64,000 nucleotides of DNA. It comes from Sphingomonas sp. Its GTDB lineage: Bacteria > Pseudomonadota > Alphaproteobacteria > Sphingomonadales > Sphingomonadaceae. The position numbers were made by a program, and so were the translations under genes. Within the stretch, counting starts at the first letter, position 1, and every line of letters starts with the position of its first letter. Shown in pieces: positions 17,914 to 27,239 of the stretch. The notes below the pieces were generated by a model. That model ran no database searches, was not told where the DNA came from, and worked only from the letters and a program-made list of their open reading frames with translations. The stretch covers positions 114,665 to 178,664 of the forward strand of contig NZ_JAHBZJ010000007.1 of the NCBI RefSeq assembly GCF_019635455.1, given 5' to 3'.

Positions 17914-20364
17914 GTGGCGAAGGCCGATCCGCTCGCCCGGTACAACCGGATGCGCGATTTCGCGAAGACCGCCGAACCGCGCGGTGAGATCGCGCCGGGA
18001 ACGGGTCGCCGCTTCGTCGTCCAGAAACATGATGCGACCCGGCTCCACTGGGACTTCCGGCTGGAAGTGGACGGTGTGCTCAAAAGCTGGGCGGTGACGC
18101 GCGGACCCAGTATCGACCCTGACGAAAAGCGGCTCGCGGTGCGGACCGAGGATCACCCGATGCGCTATGCCGAGTTCGAAGGGACGATCCCGGCGGGCCA
18201 ATATGGCGGCGGCACCGTCATGCTGTGGGATCTGGGCGAATGGGCGCCGGTGCCGGGCAAACGGGCGGAGGATCTCGACAAGGGCCATCTCCATTTCCGC
18301 CTCGACGGCATGCGGATGAAGGGGGAATGGCTGTTGATCCGCCTGAAGCCGCGCGGGAATGAAACGCGCGAGAACTGGCTGCTCCGCAAGATCGACGATG
18401 CGGAGGCGGGGGCCACCGACGCGCTGGTCGAGACCGGCCTGACGAGCGTGACGACGGGCCGTACGATGCAGGAAATCGCCGATGGCGCCCCGCCGCGCGA
18501 TCCCGCGCCGGGCGCACATCCCGGGGGGCGCCGCTCCGCCGGGCGATCCGCGAAGGACAAGCTGCCCCGGTTTCGCGCGCCGCAGCTTGCGACCCTTGTC
18601 GATACCGTGCCGTCGGGCAATGGCTGGCTCCACGAAATGAAATATGACGGCTATCGCGCGTTGCTCGCGATCGGCCCGGGCGGGCCGCGCCTCTATACCC
18701 GCAGCGGCCTCGACTGGACCGACCGGTTCCGCGCGATCGCGGACGCGGCGCGGGCGATTCCGGCGGCGACGGCGCTGATCGATGGCGAGGTGGTCGCGTT
18801 TAAGGACGGCAAGCCCGATTTCGCGACGCTTCAGGACATTCTGTCCAATGGCGGCGGCGCGCTCGCCTTTTTCGCCTTCGACCTGCTCGAACTGGATGGC
18901 GAGGATGTCGGACGGCGCCCGCAGATCGAGCGTAAGGAGCGGCTGCGCGCGCTGATCGACCGGGTCGATTCCCCGCTGCTGTTTTCCGAACATGTGCTGG
19001 GCGCGGGCGAGAAACTGTTCGAGGCGATGTGCCGGGAGGGGCATGAAGGCATCGTCTCGAAACGTGCCGACGCGCCCTATCGCGGCGCGCGCACCAAATC
19101 CTGGCTGAAGATCAAATGCACCCGGCGGCAGGAATTCGTCATCCTGGGCTGGAGCGAGAGCGGCGCGCGGGGGCGCGGCTTCGCCTCGCTGCTGCTCGGC
19201 CTGCACGACGGCGAATCGCTGCGCTACGCGGGCAAGGTGGGGACCGGCTTCACGCTCGACGCGACCCAGGATATTCGCGCCCGCCTCGACCGGCTGTCGC
19301 GCAAGACGCCGCCCGCCCAGGTCCCGCGCGCCGCCGCGCGCGGCGCGCATTGGGTAACGCCCAATCTGATCGCCGAAGTCGCCTTTGCCGAATTCACGCG
19401 CGAACATATCGTGCGCCATGCGAGTTTCCTTGGCCTGCGCGAGGACAAGGATGCCGGTGACGTGACGATCGAGGAGGCAAAGGCGGTGCCGGAGTTCGAA
19501 CCCAGCGATGTGAGGATCAGCAGCCGCGACCGGGTGATCTTTCCCGATGCGGGCGTGACCAAGGGCGACCTGGCCGATTATTACGCCGCGATCGCGCCGG
19601 TCGCGCTCCCCTGGCTCGCGCATCGGCCGATCAGCCTGGTGCGATGCCCGCAGGGGCGCACCCGGCAATGCTTCTTCCAGAAGCATGATGCGGGAAGTTT
19701 CGGCGATCATGTGCGGCATGTCGATATCCGGGAGAAGGACGGATCGGTCGAACCCTATCTCTATGTTGACGATGTCGATGGCATGCTCGCCTGCGTGCAG
19801 ATGGGGACGATCGAATTTCACGGTTGGGGAAGCCGGGTCGCGGATGTCGAGAAACCCGACCGGCTGGTGTTCGATCTCGATCCCGATGAGGGGCTCGGCT
19901 TCGATGCGGTGAAGCGCGCCGCCGCGGACCTGAAACGGCATCTGGCGGACCTTGGCCTTGTCAGCTGGCCGATGCTTTCGGGGGGCAAGGGCGTGCATGT
20001 CGTGGTGCCGCTGACCCCCCGTGCCGAATGGCCGGCGGCGAAATCCTTTGCGGAGCGGTTCGCACGCGCGCTCGTCCAGGCCGAGCCCGACCGCTTCACC
20101 GCCAATATGAAGAAGGCGGAGCGCAAGGGGCGTATCTTCATCGACTGGCTCCGCAACCAGCGCGGCAGCACCGCCGTCCTGCCCTATGTCGCCCGCGCCC
20201 GGCCGGGAGCGCCCGTCGCCGCTCCGGTCGGCTGGAGCGAGTTGCGCGACATCGATACGCCGCAGCGGTTCGGCGTGCGCGATATCGACACGCTGATCGC
20301 GCGGGCGAACGGCCGCGCGCTGAAGGGGTGGGGGCTGGCCCGACAGGTGCTTCCCGACCTCTGA
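17914..20364 (+). CDS. ligD: multifunctional ATP-dependent DNA ligase LigD
   Basis: End-joining enzyme of 816 residues with all three LigD modules in the order phosphoesterase, ligase, polymerase. The phosphoesterase (about 1-190) has QKHDATRLHWDFRLE and the EGTIPAGQYGGG motif. The ligase (about 210-510) has catalytic Lys243 in EMKYDGYRA. The primase-like polymerase (about 525-810) has FFQKHD and the metal-binding FDLDPDEG. The start is GTG, three bases after ku, so the two are co-expressed. Nothing is missing or broken. Confidence 0.96.
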   Translation: MAKADPLARYNRMRDFAKTAEPRGEIAPGTGRRFVVQKHDATRLHWDFRLEVDGVLKSWAVTRGPSIDPDEKRLAVRTEDHPMRYAEFEGTIPAGQYGGGTVMLWDLGEWAPVPGKRAEDLDKGHLHFRLDGMRMKGEWLLIRLKPRGNETRENWLLRKIDDAEAGATDALVETGLTSVTTGRTMQEIADGAPPRDPAPGAHPGGRRSAGRSAKDKLPRFRAPQLATLVDTVPSGNGWLHEMKYDGYRALLAIGPGGPRLYTRSGLDWTDRFRAIADAARAIPAATALIDGEVVAFKDGKPDFATLQDILSNGGGALAFFAFDLLELDGEDVGRRPQIERKERLRALIDRVDSPLLFSEHVLGAGEKLFEAMCREGHEGIVSKRADAPYRGARTKSWLKIKCTRRQEFVILGWSESGARGRGFASLLLGLHDGESLRYAGKVGTGFTLDATQDIRARLDRLSRKTPPAQVPRAAARGAHWVTPNLIAEVAFAEFTREHIVRHASFLGLREDKDAGDVTIEEAKAVPEFEPSDVRISSRDRVIFPDAGVTKGDLADYYAAIAPVALPWLAHRPISLVRCPQGRTRQCFFQKHDAGSFGDHVRHVDIREKDGSVEPYLYVDDVDGMLACVQMGTIEFHGWGSRVADVEKPDRLVFDLDPDEGLGFDAVKRAAADLKRHLADLGLVSWPMLSGGKGVHVVVPLTPRAEWPAAKSFAERFARALVQAEPDRFTANMKKAERKGRIFIDWLRNQRGSTAVLPYVARARPGAPVAAPVGWSELRDIDTPQRFGVRDIDTLIARANGRALKGWGLARQVLPDL

Positions 20365-20431
20365 CGGACAGCGTGATCTGTGTTGCGCTGCGGCAGCAAT
20401 GCCGCCACAACGCGCGGCGAAGGGGGCGGAT

Positions 20432-22918
20432 ATGGCGAGCGCTGCGGCGACATCCTTGTTCGATGCGGCGACGATCGCGGGGCGGTGGACCGCCGCCTAT
20501 CGTGCCGCGACGCCGGCGACCGATGTGCTCCACGCGGCCGGCCTGGACGATCCCGCCTGGAACGCCTTGTTCGAGGAACTGGCGGGGCGCGCCGGCGACG
20601 ATCTGACGCGTGCGCGTGAAAGCGCCCAGCGCCATGCCGAGGATATCGGCACCGGATTTCGCATCGCCGGCGAGGGGGAGGAACGCCCCTGGCCGCTGTC
20701 GCCCGTCCCGCTGCCGATCGCGAAACAGGAATGGCTGGGAATCGCCGCCGGCGTCGCCCAGCGCGCCGACCTGCTCGAAGCGGTGCTGGCCGATTGCTAT
20801 GGGGCGCAAAAGCTGGTGGCGGGCGGCTATCTTCCGGCGACGCTGGTCACCGGCAGCCCGTTCTTCCTGCGGCCGATGATGGGGCTGACCCCGCCCGGGG
20901 GCTATCATCTCAATTTCGTCGCGGTCGATCTGTGTCGCGGTCCTTCCGGGGAATGGCGCGTCCTTGCCGATCAGCTGCGCGCGCCGGTCGGTGCCGGCTA
21001 TGCGCTGGAAAACCGGCTCGCAATGTCCCAGATGCTCGGCGGGTTGCAGTCGCGGCTCAACATCGATCGGCACGCGCCGTTCTTCGCCGCCTTTCGCGAA
21101 GGGATCGCCGCGCGGTGCCGCCGGGCCGACCCGCGGATCGGGCTGCTGACGCCGGGGAAGCTCAACCCCAGCTATGCCGAGCAGGCGCATCTCGCGCGGT
21201 ATCTGGGCTTCCTGCTGGTTGAGGGCGGCGATCTGGCGGTGCTGGACGATCGCGTCTATCTGCGCACGATCGCGGGGCTCAAGCGGATCGACGCCCTGTG
21301 GCGGCGGATCGACCCGCGCCTGATCGATCCGCTGGCGTTCGATTCGCATTCGGCGATCGGCGTGCCGGGCCTGGTCGATGCGATGGCCGCTGACGAGGTG
21401 GTGGTCGCCAACGCGCCGGGCGCCGGGATGCTGGAGGCGCGTGCCTTCGCCGCCTTCCTGCCGCGCCTGTGTACCCGACTGACGGGCGAGAATCTGAAGC
21501 TGGCCAATATCGCCACCTGGTGGTGCGGGCAGGCGCGCGAGTGCGCGGAGGTGGCGGCCGATCTCGACAACATGCTGATCGCGCCGGCGTTCGGCGTGGC
21601 GACGAACGTGCTGGCCGATGGCGCAGGGATCCTTGGCGCGAACATGACGACGGATCAGCGCGCGGCGCTGGTCGCCGATCTCGCCCGACGGCCCCAGGAT
21701 TATGTGGGGCAGGAGGTGGTCCGGCTGTCGACGATGCCGGTGGTCGCCGACGGCGCGCTGGCGGCGCGGCCGTTCACGCTGCGTGTCTTTGCGGCACGCG
21801 GCGCGGATGGCGGCTGGCACGTGCTGCCAGGCGGCTTCGCCCAGATCGGCGAGCATGCAGACGCCCGCGCGGCGGTGATGGGGGAGGGCGACTGGTCCGC
21901 CGATGTCGTCATCCATGGCGCGGACCCGGTGCCGCCCGTGACCCTGCTGCCCAGTGACGACACCACCCAGCTGCGCCGCAATCCCGGCACGCTGCCCAGT
22001 CGCGTCGCCGACAATCTGTTCTGGCTCGGCCGCTATCTCGAGCGGGGCGAGGCACTGCTCAGCATCATTCGCGCGCTGCTCGGCCATTCGATCAGCGCCG
22101 ACAGCGGCGCGGCGCTCTCGGCGGAGACGGTGCAGCGGCTGGTCGATACCGCGGTGATGGCGGGCGCCGCCCCGGCGCCCGCGAACCTGCGCCGCGCGGA
22201 ACTCAGCCGATTCGCCCATGCGGCGATGGATTCGCCCGATGGCTGGTGGGGCGTCCGCGCGATCAATCGCCAGGCGCGCGGCATCGGCGCGGTCAGCCGC
22301 GACCGGCTCTCCGCCGACATGATTCGCCTGCTCGACGCGCCCTTCCCCACGCGTGGCGGCGCGCTCGATCGCGCGGGGTCGCTTCAGCGGCGCTATTCGG
22401 CGCTTGCCGGGCTGAGTGCCGAGCATATGGGGCGGACCGATGCCTGGCGGTTCCAGGATCTGGGGCGTCGGATCGAACGCGCGATCTGGGCGATTCGCGC
22501 GATCCGCAACTTCGCGCAGCCGCGCGCGACAAGCGACGATCTCTCGACGCTGCTCGACCTTGCCGACAGCCAGATCAGCTATCGCCAGCGGTATCTGACC
22601 GGTCTGGCGCGCGTGCCGGTGGTCGATCTGGTCGCGCTCGATCCCGGCAATCCGCGCGGCATCGCCTTTCAGGTCGCGGCGATCACCGATCATCTCGCGC
22701 GGTTGCCGGTCCTGTCGGACGACGGCCTGGCCGAGCCGCAACAGGCGGAGGCCGCGATACTTGTCGCGACGCTGGCGACGGCGCAGGCGGCGACGCTCGA
22801 CATGGCGACGCTGGACGCGCTTGAACATCGCCTGGCCACCCTGTCCGACGCGGTCGCGCGCCGCTATTTCCTGCAAGGGTCGGAACCGTTGCGCGCCGCG
22901 GGACTCGTGCTCGCCTGA
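20432..22918 (+). CDS. circularly permuted ATP-grasp / Alpha-E domain fusion protein
   Basis: Large protein of 828 residues that joins two families often encoded separately. The first ~470 residues are a circularly permuted ATP-grasp domain (LPIAKQEWLGI, GSPFFLRPMMG, WRVLADQLRAPVGAGYALEN, LTPGKLNPSYAEQAHLARYL). The C-terminal ~300 residues, from LPSRVADNLFWLGRYLERGE, are an all-helical Alpha-E domain. Comparative genomics has predicted that such proteins, with a transglutaminase partner, form a peptide-ligation or tagging system; the chemistry has not been established as far as I know. The ATG is chosen for the preceding AAGGGGGCGG; an in-frame ATG 33 bases earlier has no such site. The stop overlaps the transglutaminase start. 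Confidence 0.88.
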   Translation: MASAAATSLFDAATIAGRWTAAYRAATPATDVLHAAGLDDPAWNALFEELAGRAGDDLTRARESAQRHAEDIGTGFRIAGEGEERPWPLSPVPLPIAKQEWLGIAAGVAQRADLLEAVLADCYGAQKLVAGGYLPATLVTGSPFFLRPMMGLTPPGGYHLNFVAVDLCRGPSGEWRVLADQLRAPVGAGYALENRLAMSQMLGGLQSRLNIDRHAPFFAAFREGIAARCRRADPRIGLLTPGKLNPSYAEQAHLARYLGFLLVEGGDLAVLDDRVYLRTIAGLKRIDALWRRIDPRLIDPLAFDSHSAIGVPGLVDAMAADEVVVANAPGAGMLEARAFAAFLPRLCTRLTGENLKLANIATWWCGQARECAEVAADLDNMLIAPAFGVATNVLADGAGILGANMTTDQRAALVADLARRPQDYVGQEVVRLSTMPVVADGALAARPFTLRVFAARGADGGWHVLPGGFAQIGEHADARAAVMGEGDWSADVVIHGADPVPPVTLLPSDDTTQLRRNPGTLPSRVADNLFWLGRYLERGEALLSIIRALLGHSISADSGAALSAETVQRLVDTAVMAGAAPAPANLRRAELSRFAHAAMDSPDGWWGVRAINRQARGIGAVSRDRLSADMIRLLDAPFPTRGGALDRAGSLQRRYSALAGLSAEHMGRTDAWRFQDLGRRIERAIWAIRAIRNFAQPRATSDDLSTLLDLADSQISYRQRYLTGLARVPVVDLVALDPGNPRGIAFQVAAITDHLARLPVLSDDGLAEPQQAEAAILVATLATAQAATLDMATLDALEHRLATLSDAVARRYFLQGSEPLRAAGLVLA

Positions 22919-23805
22919 TGCTGTACGACATCCGCCACGTGACGCGGTTCGCCTATGCCGAACCGGTCGGCTTCGCGCGCTGCAACCTGCGGCTGAAGCC
23001 GATCCACTGGTCGGGGCAGGAACTGCACGACTATGATCTCAGCATCGAGCCGGGGGGGCGGGTCGCGCCCGCCCGGGCGGAGGCGGGGTTGGCCAATGTC
23101 CTGCGACTGGTGGTCGCGCAGGCGGCGAAGAGCCTGACGATCGAGAGCCGGTGCCGGATCGCGGTCGATCGCGCGGTGCCGGTGCCGTCGTCCACCGATC
23201 CCTCGCTGGAGCAGGTGGCGCAGATGGCGCGCGACAGCCGCGATGCCGGTCCTGCCAGCCCGGCGGCCTATCTCTTCCCCTCGCCGCTGATCCCGCTCGA
23301 CGCGGACATCGCCGCCTGGTGCGCGCGCGATCTTGATCCCGAACGCGGCGCGCTGGAGGCGGGGATCGCGCTGGCGCGGCGGATCCAGACGGAATTCGCC
23401 TTCGATCCCACCGCGACGCTGGTCGATACGCCTCCGCATGAGGCGTTCGTGAAGCGCGGCGGGGTGTGCCAGGATTTCGCCCAGATCATGATTTCCGGCC
23501 TGCGTGCGGCGGGGCTGCCGGCGGCCTATGCCTCGGGATATCTGCGCACGCTGCCACCGCCCGGCCAGCCGCGTCTGGTCGGTGCCGACGCCACCCATGC
23601 CTGGGTGCTGCTATGGTGCGGTCCCGAACGGGGCTGGGTCGGGTTCGATCCGACCAACGGCATCTGGATGGCGAGCGATCATATCATCGTGGCGGTCGGC
23701 CGCGACTATACGGATATCGCGCCGATCGACGGCATCGTACTGGGATCGGGCGCGCAGGACATGCAGGTGTCGGTCGATGTCGAACCTATCGGAGATGCCG
23801 ACTGA
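22918..23805 (+). CDS. transglutaminase-like cysteine peptidase family protein
   Basis: Protein of 295 residues with an N-terminal bacterial transglutaminase-associated region (YDIRHVTRFAYAEPV) and a C-terminal transglutaminase core. The catalytic triad is present: Cys184 in KRGGVCQDFAQ, His in ATHAWVLLW and Asp in WVGFDPTNG. No signal peptide is seen, so it is probably cytoplasmic. The ATG shares its A with the last base of the ATP-grasp/Alpha-E stop codon, which indicates coupled translation. By guilt by association it would act as a peptidase or amidotransferase on the product of the ATP-grasp protein. Confidence 0.9.
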   Translation: MLYDIRHVTRFAYAEPVGFARCNLRLKPIHWSGQELHDYDLSIEPGGRVAPARAEAGLANVLRLVVAQAAKSLTIESRCRIAVDRAVPVPSSTDPSLEQVAQMARDSRDAGPASPAAYLFPSPLIPLDADIAAWCARDLDPERGALEAGIALARRIQTEFAFDPTATLVDTPPHEAFVKRGGVCQDFAQIMISGLRAAGLPAAYASGYLRTLPPPGQPRLVGADATHAWVLLWCGPERGWVGFDPTNGIWMASDHIIVAVGRDYTDIAPIDGIVLGSGAQDMQVSVDVEPIGDAD

Positions 23806-23876
23806 CCTTGCATCCGGCGGCATCCGCGCCGATCTAGCGGGCTAACACGCCGATATTTCAACGACCGGGGAAGACT

Positions 23877-24836
23877 GTGGCCGATCCTTACGCAACCTTG
23901 GGAGTCTCGCGCGGGGCCAGCGAGGACGAGGTGAAAAAGGCGTATCGCAAGCTCGCCAAGGAACTGCATCCCGACCGCAACAAGGACAATCCAAAGGCCG
24001 CCGAGCGATTCAGCACGGTGACCCAGGCCTATGACCTGTTGATGGACAAGGACAAGCGCGCGCGCTTCGACCGGGGCGAGATCGATGCCGAGGGCAACCC
24101 GACATCGCCCTTTGGCGCGGGCTTTGGCGGCGGCGGCGGCGGCCATCCGGGCGGTGGTTTTCGTCCGGGCGGCGCGCAGTTCGATTTCGGCGGCGGCGGC
24201 GACGCGGGGTTCGAGGATATTCTGGAGGGCCTGTTCGGCGGTCGCGCCGGTGGCGGGTTCGGCGGGCAGCAGGGCGGTGGCGGCTTTTCCAGCGGCTTTG
24301 GCCGGCGACCGCCGCCGGCAAAGGGCGCCAATGTCGCCTATCGCCTGCGCGTTCCGTTCGAGGATGCCGCCGCGCTCAAGCCCCAGCGGATCCAGTTGCG
24401 CGATGGCGGGACGATCGACCTGAAGCTGCCGAAGGGTGTCGAGACCGGCACCCAGATGCGTCTTGCCGGCAAGGGCGATCCCGGGCCGGGCGGCACCGGC
24501 GACGCGATCGTGACGATCGAGATCGAGCCGCACCGGTTCTTCACCCGCGACGGCGACGATGTGCGGCTCGACCTGCCGGTCACGCTGAAGGAAGCGGTCG
24601 AGGGTGCGGGGGTACGCGTGCCGACGCCCGAGGGGCCGGTGAACCTCAAGGTGCCGGCCGGATCGAGTTCGGGCAAGACGCTGCGTCTCAAGGGGCGGGG
24701 CTTTCACGGCAAAGCGGGTCGCGGCGACCAGCTGGTGACGCTGATGATCGAGATTCCGGCGGACGATCCCCGCCTTGCCGAATTCGTGGCGGGCTGGTCG
24801 GACGAGGGGAACCCGCGCGCCCGGCTGGGCGTCTGA
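23877..24836 (+). CDS. DnaJ-like co-chaperone (CbpA type, no zinc finger)
   Basis: J-domain protein of 319 residues. The J domain (1-70) has the HPD tripeptide at 31-33 that stimulates DnaK. A long Gly/Phe-rich linker (about 80-145) follows, then the C-terminal substrate-binding domains (from VAYRLRVPFEDAAALKP). There is no CxxCxGxG zinc-finger region, so this is the CbpA/DnaJ class II type and not the main DnaJ. The GTG start has GGGGAAGA just upstream. Confidence 0.9.
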   Translation: MADPYATLGVSRGASEDEVKKAYRKLAKELHPDRNKDNPKAAERFSTVTQAYDLLMDKDKRARFDRGEIDAEGNPTSPFGAGFGGGGGGHPGGGFRPGGAQFDFGGGGDAGFEDILEGLFGGRAGGGFGGQQGGGGFSSGFGRRPPPAKGANVAYRLRVPFEDAAALKPQRIQLRDGGTIDLKLPKGVETGTQMRLAGKGDPGPGGTGDAIVTIEIEPHRFFTRDGDDVRLDLPVTLKEAVEGAGVRVPTPEGPVNLKVPAGSSSGKTLRLKGRGFHGKAGRGDQLVTLMIEIPADDPRLAEFVAGWSDEGNPRARLGV

Positions 24837-24842
24837 GGCTGG

Positions 24843-25808
24843 ATGGCCGACGACACGCCCGCCCAGCAACGCGCCGACGCAACGATCTCGCCCGAATCCC
24901 CTGAGGCGCGGCAGCGCGGCTTCAGCAAGCGCCTGTCCGATCTGGGCGTAACCGACCGGATGATCGAGGTGTCGAAGCGCGTGCTGGTCGGCGCCTATAC
25001 CGACGGGTTCACGCTTGCCGGCAACCTCGCCTATCTCAGCCTCGTCACGCTCTTTCCGTTCTTCATCGTCGCCACCGCCGTCGCCCGGCTGCTCGGCCGC
25101 ACCGGCGACGGGTTGCAGACGGTGGCGGCGTTCCTGCGCACCGTGCCGCCCGATGTCGCCGAATTGCTGCGCGGCCCGATCATCGAGGTGCTGGAGGCGC
25201 GGTCGGGATCGCTGCTCTGGCTGGGCGCGCTGGTCGGACTGTGGACCACGTCCGGGTTCATCGAAACCGTGCGGGCGATCCTGCGCCAGGCCTATGGCGT
25301 TCCGTCCGGCACTTCGTTCTGGCGGTTGAAGCTGGGCGCGATCGGCATGGTCATCGGTTCGGTGATCCTCGCCATGATGGCGTTCAGCTTTCAGGTGCTG
25401 CTGATCGGGGCGGAGGAATTCATCCTGCGGGTCCTCCCCTTTGCGTCGGATACGGCGCGGATCATCTCGATCACCCGGATCGCGCCGGGGATCGCGTTGT
25501 TCGGCGCGCTCTACATCCTGTTCTATACCCTCACCCCGACCAAATATCGCCGATCCGACTGCGTCAAATGGCCCGGGCCGCTGTTCGTCACCATCTGGTG
25601 GCTCGCGATCACCGCGCTGTTGCCCGTCGTGATCGGCGCCTTTGGCGGCTATGGCCTGACCTATGGCAGCCTGGCCGGGGTGATGGTGGCGCTGATCTTC
25701 TTCTTCCTTGTCGGGTTCGGCGTGGTTATCGGGGCGGAATTGAACGCGGCTCTGGCGGAAGTACCGCCGAAAGGTCTAGAGGAGCCGCACGGCAAGCCGG
25801 AGGAATGA
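24843..25808 (+). CDS. YihY/BrkB family inner-membrane protein
   Basis: Integral membrane protein of 321 residues with about six membrane segments, matching the YihY/virulence-factor BrkB family. Visible family features are TLAGNLAYLSLVTLFPFFIV near residue 58, the WTTSGFIETVRAILRQAYG region and FYTLTPTKYRRSDC before the last helices. Members were once annotated as ribonuclease BN, which was an error; the true function is unknown. It starts six bases after the dnaJ-like gene with GAGG upstream. Confidence 0.87.
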   Translation: MADDTPAQQRADATISPESPEARQRGFSKRLSDLGVTDRMIEVSKRVLVGAYTDGFTLAGNLAYLSLVTLFPFFIVATAVARLLGRTGDGLQTVAAFLRTVPPDVAELLRGPIIEVLEARSGSLLWLGALVGLWTTSGFIETVRAILRQAYGVPSGTSFWRLKLGAIGMVIGSVILAMMAFSFQVLLIGAEEFILRVLPFASDTARIISITRIAPGIALFGALYILFYTLTPTKYRRSDCVKWPGPLFVTIWWLAITALLPVVIGAFGGYGLTYGSLAGVMVALIFFFLVGFGVVIGAELNAALAEVPPKGLEEPHGKPEE

Positions 25809-25812
25809 CGTC

Positions 25813-26616
25813 GTGACCGGATTGATGCAGGGCAAGCGCGGACTGATCATGGGCCTCGCCAACGATCGTTCGCTGGCCTGGGGGATCGCCAAGAAATTGC
25901 ACGAACAGGGGGCGGAACTCGCCTTCAGCTATCAGGGCGAAGCGCTGGAAAAGCGGGTTCGCCCGCTCGCCGAACAGCTTGGCAGCGATTTCCTGATCGA
26001 TTGCGATGTCGCCGATATGGACGCGCTCGACACGGCGTTCGCGACGCTCGCCGCGCGCTGGCCGACGATCGACTTCGTGGTTCACGCGATCGGCTTTTCG
26101 GACAAGAACGAACTGCGCGGCGGCTATGTCGATACCAGCCTCGACAACTTCCTGATGACGATGAACATCAGCGTCTATTCCTTCGTCGCGGTGGCGAAGC
26201 GGGCGAGCGCGATGATGCCCGACGGCGGATCGCTGCTGACGCTCAGCTACTACGGCGCGGAAAAGGTCATCCCGCATTACAATGTGATGGGCGTGGCCAA
26301 GGCGGCGCTGGAAACCAGCGTCCAGTATCTGGCGGTCGATCTGGGCAGGCAGAATATCCGCGTCAACGCGATCAGCGCCGGCCCGATCAAGACGCTGGCG
26401 GCAAGCGGGATCGGCGACTTCCGCCTGATCCTCAAATGGAACGAGCTGAACAGCCCGCTCAAGCGCAATGTGACGATCGAGGATGTCGGCGGCGCGGGCC
26501 TTTATTTCCTGTCCGACCTGTCGAGCGGCACCACCGGCGAAACCCACCATGTCGATGCCGGCTATCACGTCATCGGCATGAAGGCCGAGGACGCGCCGGA
26601 TATCGCACTGGCCTGA
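25813..26616 (+). CDS. fabI: enoyl-[acyl-carrier-protein] reductase (NADH), FabI
   Basis: Short-chain dehydrogenase of 267 residues catalysing the last reduction of each fatty-acid elongation cycle. The cofactor motif (GLIMGLANDRSLAWGIA) and the catalytic Tyr156-X6-Lys163 pair in YNVMGVAK are those of FabI and not of ordinary SDR enzymes. The GTG start lies eight bases after GGAGGA; a later ATG at codon 5 is less well placed. It follows the YihY gene by four bases. Confidence 0.95.
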   Translation: MTGLMQGKRGLIMGLANDRSLAWGIAKKLHEQGAELAFSYQGEALEKRVRPLAEQLGSDFLIDCDVADMDALDTAFATLAARWPTIDFVVHAIGFSDKNELRGGYVDTSLDNFLMTMNISVYSFVAVAKRASAMMPDGGSLLTLSYYGAEKVIPHYNVMGVAKAALETSVQYLAVDLGRQNIRVNAISAGPIKTLAASGIGDFRLILKWNELNSPLKRNVTIEDVGGAGLYFLSDLSSGTTGETHHVDAGYHVIGMKAEDAPDIALA

Positions 26617-26629
26617 TGTCGGCAGCATC

Positions 26630-27157
26630 ATGACGATCGCGATCCGCCCCGCGACCGGCGGCGATGTCGCCGCGATCGACGCCTTGCTGCGGCGCAGCTT
26701 TCCGGCGCCGGACGAGGCGAATCTGGTTCGTCAGCTGTGCATCGATGGCGACATGGTGCTGACGCTGGTCGCCGACGATGCGCAGAGCGGCGCGCTCGCG
26801 GGCATGGTCGCGTTCAGCCGGATGGAGGTGCGCGTCAACGATGTCGCGCTTGCCGCCGTCGCGCTGGCACCCGTGGCGGTGGAGGCGGCGTATCGGCGAC
26901 AGGGCGTGGCGGAGGCGCTGATCGCTGCGGGACACCGGCACCTGGCCGATGCGGGCTATCTGCTCAGCTTCGTGCTGGGTGAGCCGGGCTATTACGGTCG
27001 CTTCGGCTATGCCGCCGATCTCGCGCGCGGGTTCGACTCGCCCTATGCCGGCGACTATCTGATGGCGCTGGCGTTGCAGGACGGGAAGCTGCCCTGTGGC
27101 GTGCGCGGCGTCGCGGCCCATGCGGGTGCGTTCGCGGGACTGGCGGAGAACGCCTGA
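26630..27157 (+). CDS. GNAT-family N-acetyltransferase
   Basis: Predicted acetyl-CoA-dependent N-acyltransferase of 175 residues, YhbS-like. The acetyl-CoA site is visible as VEAAYRRQGVAEALIAAG (Q/RxxGxG/A motif), followed by FVLGEPGYYGRFGY, a block common in the YhbS group. The substrate is unknown. It starts 13 bases after fabI and has a weak ribosome site, so it may depend on fabI translation. Confidence 0.85.
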   Translation: MTIAIRPATGGDVAAIDALLRRSFPAPDEANLVRQLCIDGDMVLTLVADDAQSGALAGMVAFSRMEVRVNDVALAAVALAPVAVEAAYRRQGVAEALIAAGHRHLADAGYLLSFVLGEPGYYGRFGYAADLARGFDSPYAGDYLMALALQDGKLPCGVRGVAAHAGAFAGLAENA

Positions 27158-27239
27158 AGTTCGGCGCGAATTGGCTTTTGGCCGACCCGCGATCCTTCTT
27201 GCTTCCAAATGACCGGTATTTGGGCAAGGAGATGGCGCC

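Noticed and set aside
16966..19998. Minus-strand open frame of about 1000 codons continuing upstream of pdxH
   Set aside because: It is antisense to ku and ligD, which are certain; the translation has no domain and is Arg/Ala/Gly-rich, as expected for shadow frames in GC-rich DNA. Only its last part, pdxH, is real.
20138..22876. Minus-strand open frame of 912 codons
   Set aside because: Shadow of the ATP-grasp/Alpha-E gene; no recognisable protein features and no ribosome site.
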